From the NCBI GenBank assembly GCA_902800255.1, contig CADCDV010000038.1, forward strand, positions 1-5,895: DNA of 5,895 nucleotides. Direction: 5' to 3'. This DNA comes from an uncultured Erysipelotrichaceae bacterium (lineage in GTDB: Bacteria > Bacillota_I > Bacilli_A > RFN20 > CAG-826). Below are positions 1 to 4,563 of the stretch, piece after piece. The translations under genes were made by a program, and so were the position numbers. Numbering within the stretch: position 1 is the stretch's first letter; each line of letters opens with the position of its first letter. A model generated the notes under the pieces. It worked only from the letters and a program-made list of their open reading frames with translations. It was not told where the DNA came from and searched no databases.

Positions 1-1060
1 TTCTGAGAAGAGTGAGTTCGAAGAGCGAACGGATGTCAGAGACGTTTTTGAAATTGTTCTGCGCATCGCTGAGGGCGGAAATCATGGAATTGCAATCGGC
101 AGGGGAGAGATTCTTCGCTAAAGTGTCAGCGTTCTCCTTGTCGAGCTTCTCCATAAGAGTCACATCATTAGTCTTTTCATAAATGAGAAGATCTTTGAGC
201 AAAGAGATGAGCTCTAAGACAAGTCTTCTGATATCGATTCCGCCAGCGAGATAAGCTTCGCTCTTTTTGACGACTTCAGCGACGTTGCCTTCCTTGATAG
301 AAAGGATAAGGTCAACCTTCTCGTCAATGCTTGCTAAGCCATACATGGCAAGGACATCTTCTTCGTGAAGGACGTTGTTACTGAAGGCAAGAACTTGGTC
401 GAGGATGGAAAGCGCATCACGCATTCCTCCATCAGCCAAATCGATGATGGTCTTGAGACCTGCTTCGGTGTATTTCGTGCCTTCTTTGTCGAGGATTTCG
501 TGTAATTTCTCGCTCATTTCCTCATAGGAGAGTTTCGAGAAATCGAATCTCTGGCAACGGGAAAGAATGGTTGGGAGAACCTTGAACGGTTCGGTAGTGC
601 AAAGGATGAAGATGACGTTCTCCGGTGGTTCCTCGATGGTCTTGAGGAGGGCGTTGAAAGCGCCGATCGTCATCATATGGACTTCGTCGATAATATAGAC
701 TTTGTAGTTTCCTTTGATTGGGGCGTACCTGACCTTTTCGATGAGGTCACGGACCTGGTCAACGCCATTATTTGAGGCGGCGTCGATTTCAATGACGTCT
801 GGGTGTGTGCCGTTAGCGACTTCCTGGCAGTTTTGGCATTCGTTGCATTGGTGGCCAAGACCTTGTTCGCAGTTAAGGGCTTTGGCGAAAAGACGCGCCA
901 TTGAGGTTTTGCCGGTTCCACGTGGGCCAGCAAAAAGATAAGCGTGGGCCATCTTCCCTGTCGCAAGCGCGTTCTTCAAAGTGCGGACGATAGGTTTCTG
1001 GCCGGCGACTTCTTCAAAAGTCTGTGGACGGTAAGTGAGATATAAAGCTTTATATGACAT
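1..1060 (-). CDS. dnaX: DNA polymerase III subunit gamma/tau, N-terminal part (cut by left edge)
   Basis: This is the clamp-loader ATPase subunit, which in the replisome loads the beta sliding clamp onto primed DNA and links polymerase cores. The reading frame is open from the ATG at 1060-1058 to the window edge, giving 353 complete codons. Visible landmarks are the N-terminal LTYRPQTFEEVAGQ segment (8-21), Walker A GPRGTGKT (45-52), four zinc-ligand cysteines (C64, C72, C75, C78), the SNNGVDQVRD segment (96-105), Walker B IIDEVH (123-128), sensor 1 around TTEP (155-158), the SRC arginine-finger motif (167-169) and sensor 2 GGMRDAL (211-217). AAA+ domains I and II are complete and the collar domain has begun. 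The tau-specific C-terminus and any gamma-producing frameshift site lie outside the window. The start fits the family N-terminus, with a weak GGA ribosome site about 10 nt upstream. The gene is transcribed divergently from prfA. The identification is very secure. Confidence 0.97.
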   Translation of the reverse strand, partial: MSYKALYLTYRPQTFEEVAGQKPIVRTLKNALATGKMAHAYLFAGPRGTGKTSMARLFAKALNCEQGLGHQCNECQNCQEVANGTHPDVIEIDAASNNGVDQVRDLIEKVRYAPIKGNYKVYIIDEVHMMTIGAFNALLKTIEEPPENVIFILCTTEPFKVLPTILSRCQRFDFSKLSYEEMSEKLHEILDKEGTKYTEAGLKTIIDLADGGMRDALSILDQVLAFSNNVLHEEDVLAMYGLASIDEKVDLILSIKEGNVAEVVKKSEAYLAGGIDIRRLVLELISLLKDLLIYEKTNDVTLMEKLDKENADTLAKNLSPADCNSMISALSDAQNNFKNVSDIRSLFELTLLR

Positions 1061-1079
1061 ATTTCGGTTTCCGTTTTTG

Positions 1080-1108
1080 ATTATACTCTAACTAGCCTTT
1101 TCTCACTA
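1080..1108 (-). promoter_or_regulatory. Probable dnaX promoter
   Basis: Read on the minus strand, a perfect TATAAT -10 box lies at 1085-1080. With a 17-bp spacer the -35 position falls at 1108-1103 and reads TAGTGA, only 3 of 6 matches to TTGACA. The -10 box ends 19 nt before the dnaX ATG, so the predicted leader is very short, about 13 nt. The -35 position lies inside the palindrome at 1100-1115, which could make this promoter repressible or activator-dependent. The -10 is convincing; the -35 is not. Confidence 0.6.
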
Positions 1109-1115
1109 GTGAGAA
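1100..1115. promoter_or_regulatory. Perfect 16-bp palindrome, candidate operator
   Basis: The sequence TTCTCACTAGTGAGAA is its own exact reverse complement, with no unpaired centre. It lies between the divergent dnaX and prfA promoters, covering the predicted dnaX -35 and centred about 50 bp upstream of the prfA -10. A gapless palindrome with no T-run after it is a poor RNA hairpin or terminator but a plausible site for a dimeric DNA-binding protein. It does not resemble the CIRCE or Bacillus LexA sites as I know them, and no regulator is encoded in the window. That it is an operator is inferred from symmetry and position only. Confidence 0.45.
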
Positions 1116-1151
1116 TGAAGACTTTTACGACTTCTAGAGAGATTATGCCTA

Positions 1152-1160
1152 TGGTATAAT
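1152..1160 (+). promoter_or_regulatory. Extended -10 promoter of the prfA-prmC-tsaC-rpiB operon
   Basis: TGGTATAAT combines a TG extension with a perfect TATAAT (1155-1160). The spot where a -35 would sit (1132-1137, TTCTAG) matches TTGACA poorly, which is typical of extended -10 promoters that do not depend on a -35. Transcription would begin near 1167, giving a leader of about 15 nt that contains little beyond the ribosome-binding site. No attenuator or riboswitch could fit in it. Confidence 0.75.
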
Positions 1161-1170
1161 CACGAGGCAC

Positions 1171-1176
1171 GAGAGG
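1171..1176 (+). promoter_or_regulatory. Ribosome-binding site deciding the prfA start
   Basis: GAGAGG ends 5 nt before the ATG at 1182. A second in-frame ATG at 1194 gives an N-terminus (MRKRLEAV) closer to the usual RF1 start but has only a GGA-type site about 7 nt upstream. The better match and the spacing favour 1182. Confidence 0.6.
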
Positions 1177-1181
1177 TTGTT

Positions 1182-2264
1182 ATGGAAGAAAGCATGAGAA
1201 AACGCCTTGAAGCCGTCAAGACAAGGTGTGAAGAAATAGATCGTGACCTTAGTGATCCTGCCATCATGAACAATGTGGCCATGATCACCGAATTATCCAA
1301 AGAAAGGTCCTCGCTTTCAGAAGCTTATGAAGGTTATCAGGAATACCTTAAAGCCGAAAGCGATTTAAAAGACGCAGACGAAATCATCAACAGCGGAGAC
1401 CCAGAGCTCGCTGAAATGATGAAACTTGAGAAGAAGTCTCTTTTAGAGAAGATGGAGAACATCGAAAAAGATCTCCATGGCAAACTTCTTCCAGCCGATC
1501 CAAACGATAAGAAGAACATCATCGTTGAGATCCGTGGCGCAGTCGGAGGAGATGAAGCGAACATCTTCGCTGGCGATTTATTAAGAATGTATACGAGATA
1601 CGCTGAGAACCAGGGATGGAAAGTTCAGTACATCGATGGTGAAGAAGGCTCTGCCGGCGGTTATTCCTATGTCTCTTTCATGGTCAAAGGAAAGAACGTC
1701 TATTCGAAGCTCAAATTCGAAAGTGGTGCCCACCGTGTCCAAAGAGTCCCAAAGACCGAAGCCTCTGGCCGTATCCATACCTCAACCGCGACCGTCCTCG
1801 TCATGCCTGAAGCAGAAGAGGTCGATGTCAAAATCAACCCAACCGATCTTAAGATCGACACATATCGTTCCCAGGGTGCTGGAGGACAAAACGTCAACAA
1901 GACTGAGTCCGCTGTCCGTGTCACTCACATCCCAACCGGAATCGTCGTTAGCTGCCAGACCGAAAAGGCTCAGCTCCAGAACAAAGAAATCTGTATGAGA
2001 ATGATCCGCGCGAAAGTCCACGACTTCTATCAGTCGCAACAGGATGACGCCCGCGCTTCTGAAAGAAAACTCAAAGTCGGAACCGGTGAGAGAAGCGAGA
2101 AGATTAGAACCTACAATTATCCACAGAACCGTGTCACCGATCACCGTATCGGTTTCACCGTTAACCAATTAGACCGCATTATGGAAGGCGAACTTGACTC
2201 CGTCATCGAAGCCCTCATCCATTACGACCAAGAACAAAAGCTCTTAGAAGAAAGCAACAAATAA
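1182..2264 (+). CDS. prfA: Peptide chain release factor 1
   Basis: RF1 recognises UAA and UAG in the ribosomal A site and triggers hydrolysis of peptidyl-tRNA. At 360 residues it has the usual family length. An acidic and basic helical N-terminal domain covers about 1-105. Domain 2 begins near EIRGAVGGDEANIF (116-129). The stop-recognition loop is P190-K191-T192 within RVPKTEASGRIHTS, the PxT form of RF1 rather than the SPF of RF2. The catalytic GGQ is at 234-236 inside SQGAGGQNVNKTES, and the conserved YPQNRVTDHR is at 313-322. No programmed frameshift is present, as expected for RF1. It is the first gene of the operon, and its TAA stop shares its last A with the prmC start (TAATG). The next gene encodes the enzyme that methylates Gln236. 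An alternative start at 1194 would remove four residues. Confidence 0.98.
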   Translation: MEESMRKRLEAVKTRCEEIDRDLSDPAIMNNVAMITELSKERSSLSEAYEGYQEYLKAESDLKDADEIINSGDPELAEMMKLEKKSLLEKMENIEKDLHGKLLPADPNDKKNIIVEIRGAVGGDEANIFAGDLLRMYTRYAENQGWKVQYIDGEEGSAGGYSYVSFMVKGKNVYSKLKFESGAHRVQRVPKTEASGRIHTSTATVLVMPEAEEVDVKINPTDLKIDTYRSQGAGGQNVNKTESAVRVTHIPTGIVVSCQTEKAQLQNKEICMRMIRAKVHDFYQSQQDDARASERKLKVGTGERSEKIRTYNYPQNRVTDHRIGFTVNQLDRIMEGELDSVIEALIHYDQEQKLLEESNK

Positions 2265-3109
2265 TGCCAACGATTGATGAAGCCTACAAGGAAGCGTATG
2301 CGCTTGCAAAACCATATGGCGTCATGGCCATGGATTTGCGCATTCTTTTGATGCACGACGAAGGCTTTCATGAACAGATTGACGTCCTCTTCTACAAAGA
2401 GAGGGAAATGAAGAACTACGAACTCTTCAAAGAACAGGTTCAGAAACTCATCAAAGGTGAGCCTGTCGAATACATTCTCGGTGAGGCTGATTTCCTTGGA
2501 AATCCAATCAAGATCAACGAGAACGTTTTAATCCCAAGAAGCGAGACCGAAGAACTTGTTTCCGGAATCAGCGAGAGAATCGACAACTATTACGATCCTC
2601 GTAACTATTTGGTGTGTGCCGATATCGGAACCGGCAGTGGTTGTATCTCAATCGGACTTAGACAGAGCTTTTCAAATTGGCTCATTGTCGCAAGCGACAT
2701 CTCCCCAAAAGCCCTCGAAGTTGCAAAAGAGAACTTCGACCGTTATAACATCAGAGCCCAAGTCCTTGAGGGCGATGCTTTGACCCCATATATCGAGAAC
2801 AACATCAACCTCGATATCATTGTTTCCAATCCGCCATACATCCTTAACAAAGAAGACGCTCAAGCATCGGTCAGAGACTATGAGCCTGCAAGCGCGCTTT
2901 GGCTTGATAAAGAGCACTCCGTCTACGAGTCGATCTTCAGAGATTATAAGAAGGTCAAGAAGGGTTCCGTCTTCATGGCGTTTGAGATTTCTCCAGACCT
3001 TGAAATGTGGCTCGAAGACCTCATGAAGAAGTATCTCGAAGACTACACTTACGAGTTCGCGAAAGACCTTAATGGATTCACGAGATTCCTCTACATTTTC
3101 GTAAAATAA
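2264..3109 (+). CDS. prmC: Peptide chain release factor N5-glutamine methyltransferase
   Basis: PrmC uses S-adenosylmethionine to methylate the side-chain nitrogen of the GGQ glutamine in RF1 and RF2, which improves termination. The protein has 281 residues, near the usual family size. A helical N-terminal substrate-binding domain (about 1-75) includes GEPVEYILGEADFLGN (65-80). The linker motif is VLIPRSETEELV (88-99); many relatives have Pro where this one has Ser93. The Rossmann-type methyltransferase core has SAM-binding motif I DIGTGSGCISI (120-130), a motif II acid at D145 in ASDIS, and the catalytic SNPPYI (188-193), whose NPPY contacts the target glutamine. The later DYEPASALW (205-213) is also typical. 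Its ATG overlaps the prfA stop by one base and has only a weak purine-rich stretch upstream, so translation is probably coupled to prfA. Confidence 0.97.
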   Translation: MPTIDEAYKEAYALAKPYGVMAMDLRILLMHDEGFHEQIDVLFYKEREMKNYELFKEQVQKLIKGEPVEYILGEADFLGNPIKINENVLIPRSETEELVSGISERIDNYYDPRNYLVCADIGTGSGCISIGLRQSFSNWLIVASDISPKALEVAKENFDRYNIRAQVLEGDALTPYIENNINLDIIVSNPPYILNKEDAQASVRDYEPASALWLDKEHSVYESIFRDYKKVKKGSVFMAFEISPDLEMWLEDLMKKYLEDYTYEFAKDLNGFTRFLYIFVK

Positions 3110-3735
3110 TGGGGTTTTGCATGGAAATTTTGAATATTTGTGACATAGAAAAAGCCAGCAAAGTCCTTACGGATGAAGAGGTTTTAGCTTTCCCAACCGA
3201 AACCGTTTATGGGGTCGGCTGCATTTATGATTCAAAGGTTGCTTTTGACCGTTTGGTCGCCATCAAAAGACGCCCACCGAACAAGCCATTTGCCCTTATG
3301 TGTTCGTCGCTTGAAGAAGCAGCGAAATACATCGAAGTTTCAGACAAAGCGAAAGCCGTTATGGACCATTTCTTGCCAGGCGAATTGACCGTTCTCGTGA
3401 ATGCGAAGAAGAGCCTTCCTGAATGGGTCACACTTGGGACGAATGTCATCGGCATCAGAGTCCCTGATTCACCGTTTGTAAAGAAGCTTATCGAAGCAGT
3501 GGGGAAACCTCTTCTTGTCACGAGCGCTAACAAATCAGGCGAACCAACAACAAAGTATTTCGACGATGTCGTTAAAGCGTTTGGCGATGAGCTTCCAGCC
3601 GTTATCAAAGGCGAATGTGAGTCTTTGACTCCAACAACCATCATCAACTTAACCGCAGATGATAAAATAACCTTGGTTAGAGAAGGTCCAATACCTTTCG
3701 AAAAAATACTGTCCTACTGGGAGGAACAAAAATGA
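3109..3735 (+). CDS. tsaC: L-threonylcarbamoyladenylate synthase (TsaC/YwlC/Sua5 family)
   Basis: This cytosolic enzyme makes threonylcarbamoyl-AMP from threonine, bicarbonate and ATP, the first step of t6A37 formation in ANN-decoding tRNAs. TsaB, TsaD and TsaE complete the pathway and are not in the window. Landmarks, numbered from the 3109 start, are AFPTETVYGVG (27-37), KRRPPNKPFALM (about 62-73), LPGELTVLV, IGIRVPDSP and TSANKSGEPTT. At 208 residues it is the single-domain TsaC type and lacks the C-terminal Sua5 domain of B. subtilis YwlC. The start is uncertain. ATG 3109 overlaps the prmC stop (TAATG) and could be coupled, giving the extra residues MGFC. ATG 3121 has a GGGG stretch 6 nt upstream and gives a more typical MEILN start. 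Its TGA stop overlaps the rpiB ATG, and its last codons contain the rpiB ribosome site. Confidence 0.95.
   Translation: MGFCMEILNICDIEKASKVLTDEEVLAFPTETVYGVGCIYDSKVAFDRLVAIKRRPPNKPFALMCSSLEEAAKYIEVSDKAKAVMDHFLPGELTVLVNAKKSLPEWVTLGTNVIGIRVPDSPFVKKLIEAVGKPLLVTSANKSGEPTTKYFDDVVKAFGDELPAVIKGECESLTPTTIINLTADDKITLVREGPIPFEKILSYWEEQK
3719..3724 (+). promoter_or_regulatory. Strong rpiB ribosome-binding site inside the end of tsaC
   Basis: GGGAGG lies 7 nt before the rpiB ATG at 3732 and is the best Shine-Dalgarno match in the window. It is embedded in the last codons of tsaC. Unlike prmC, rpiB could therefore be initiated efficiently without depending on upstream translation alone, which would suit a metabolic enzyme needed in larger amounts than the modification enzymes before it. 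Confidence 0.75.
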
Positions 3736-4178
3736 AAATCTCACTCGGAAGCGATCACGCTGGCTTCGAGCTTAAGGAAGCCATCAAAAAGCACCTCATC
3801 GAAAAAGGCCATGAGGTCTTAGACGAAGGAACCTATTCAGCCGACTCGGTTGATTACCCAATCTTCGCTGAGAAAGCTGCCAAAGACGTCACCTCTGGAA
3901 AAGCCGAATACGGCATCCTCTGCTGTGGCAGTGCCGAAGGCATCTCGATCGCCGCGAACAAGGTCAAAGGCATCCGTTGTGGCATTGGCTATAACGATGA
4001 AGTCACTGGCCTTCTTAGAATGCACAACAACGCAAACATGGTCGCCTTCGCTGGCCGTTTCATGGAGACCGAAGACGTTCTTAAGAGAGTGGACATCTTC
4101 CTCTCGACAGACTTCATGGGTGACAAGCACCTTAGAAGAGTGAACGAGATTTCCGACCTCGAAAACCGCGATAACTAG
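3732..4178 (+). CDS. rpiB: Ribose-5-phosphate isomerase B
   Basis: RpiB interconverts ribulose 5-phosphate and ribose 5-phosphate in the non-oxidative pentose phosphate pathway. The 148-residue length is normal for the RpiB/LacA/LacB family. The N-terminus SLGSDHAGFELK (4-15) carries D8 and H9, which bind substrate. The active-site cysteine aligns with C65 in CCGSAEGISIAANKVKGIR (64-82). HNNANMVAFAGR (98-109) supplies the conserved His98 and Asn99. The C-terminal KHLRRVNEI contains the phosphate-binding arginine region. The Cys-loop reads CGSAEG where many relatives read CGTGIG, so the loop is slightly unusual. A related sugar-phosphate isomerase such as LacB cannot be fully ruled out, but no lac or galactose-6-phosphate genes are nearby. 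It is the last gene of the operon. The stop TAG is followed at once by an in-frame TAA, then by the terminator. Confidence 0.93.
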   Translation: MKISLGSDHAGFELKEAIKKHLIEKGHEVLDEGTYSADSVDYPIFAEKAAKDVTSGKAEYGILCCGSAEGISIAANKVKGIRCGIGYNDEVTGLLRMHNNANMVAFAGRFMETEDVLKRVDIFLSTDFMGDKHLRRVNEISDLENRDN

Positions 4179-4189
4179 TAACAAAAAAC

Positions 4190-4227
4190 AGAGGAGCCGC
4201 AAAGATTTTGTGGCTTCTCTTTTGTTT
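4190..4227 (+). terminator. Intrinsic terminator of the prfA-rpiB operon
   Basis: A 14-bp stem forms between 4190-4203 and 4207-4220, with two G-U pairs and a loop of only 3 nt, followed by TTTGTTT at 4221-4227. It begins 11 nt after the rpiB stop. The A-rich run just upstream (4183-4188) might allow weaker activity on the other strand, but no gene converges on it from the right. Confidence 0.88.
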
Positions 4228-4245
4228 ACCACTCACAAGTGGTAA
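4226..4245. repeat. Inverted repeat upstream of gatC, candidate operator or leader hairpin
   Basis: Two perfect 8-bp arms, TTACCACT (4226-4233) and AGTGGTAA (4238-4245), flank a CACA loop. The repeat starts within the T-run of the preceding terminator and ends 21 nt before the gatC ATG. No U-run follows, so it is unlikely to be a second terminator. It could be a protein-binding site controlling gatCA, or a 5'-leader hairpin if transcription starts earlier. I could not find a convincing -10/-35 pair for gatC here: TTGTTT (4222-4227) is a weak -35 candidate with no good partner. The arms share TTnnCACT/AGTGnnAA with the palindrome at 1100-1115, although that one has no spacer. Confidence 0.45.
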
Positions 4246-4266
4246 CCTTATGTTCGGGTAAAAACT

Positions 4267-4563
4267 ATGAAAACAATCACAAAAGAAGTATTGGTGGATG
4301 CAGCCAACAGGCTGCTCTTCTCAATGTCAGATGAGCAATACGATACCCTGATGAAAGAGTTCGGGGTGCTCACGAAATTAATGGGTGCGATTGGAGAGAT
4401 CGAAGGCTTAGAGAACTATGAGCCAATGACTTTCCCATTTGATTGCACAACCGATTTCCTCCGCGAAGACGAAGCCCTTGAGGCCCTTCCACGTGAGGTC
4501 GCTTTAAAGAATGCTGGCAATGTCCAGGACAACCAAGTTAAGTTGCCGAAGGTCGTTCTATGA
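4267..4563 (+). CDS. gatC: Asp-tRNA(Asn)/Glu-tRNA(Gln) amidotransferase subunit C
   Basis: GatC is the small belt-like subunit that holds GatA and GatB together in the GatCAB amidotransferase. This complex converts mischarged Glu-tRNA(Gln) and/or Asp-tRNA(Asn) to the correct aminoacyl-tRNA. At 98 residues it has the normal length. An N-terminal helical part (AANRLLFSMSDEQYDTLMKEF, 12-32) is followed by GLENYEPMTFPF (47-58), the conserved LREDEALE (65-72) and the C-terminal KNAGNVQDNQVKLPKVVL (81-98), matching the family pattern of NAP...VPKV. The ribosome site is poor (CGGG about 8 nt upstream), and the only nearby upstream ATG (4250) runs into a stop after two codons, so 4267 is the best start. 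The stop overlaps the gatA start by ATGA, as is typical for gatCA. Confidence 0.95.
   Translation: MKTITKEVLVDAANRLLFSMSDEQYDTLMKEFGVLTKLMGAIGEIEGLENYEPMTFPFDCTTDFLREDEALEALPREVALKNAGNVQDNQVKLPKVVL

Noticed and set aside
673..966. Minus-strand 97-codon frame and plus-strand frame 714-941 at the dnaX locus
   Set aside because: Both are out of frame with dnaX, whose Walker A, zinc cysteines and Walker B run through the same bases. Their composition (runs of Ser, Thr, Lys) is typical of shadow frames.
1749..1757. PKT in place of PAT or PVT in the RF1 stop-recognition loop, considered as a possible codon-specificity change
   Set aside because: The middle residue of the PxT motif varies among RF1 proteins, while the flanking Pro and Thr that define RF1 are present. 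TGA is used as a stop here, so RF2 is expected elsewhere.
3733..3735. TGA at the end of tsaC considered as a Trp codon (Mycoplasma code)
   Set aside because: The family ends here, rpiB begins in another frame at the same bases with a strong ribosome site, gatC also ends in TGA, and TGG encodes Trp in the proteins.
3837..4232. 131-codon minus-strand open frame opposite rpiB, and similar minus-strand frames at 1782-2168 and 3225-3647
   Set aside because: They lie antisense to genes with clear family motifs, lack ribosome sites and recognisable domains, and are explained by the C-rich third positions of the real genes.
4226..4245. Second inverted repeat considered as a tandem terminator or T-box leader for gatCA
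   Set aside because: No U-run follows it, and the 88-nt intergenic region, largely taken by the rpiB terminator, is too short for a T-box with specifier and antiterminator.
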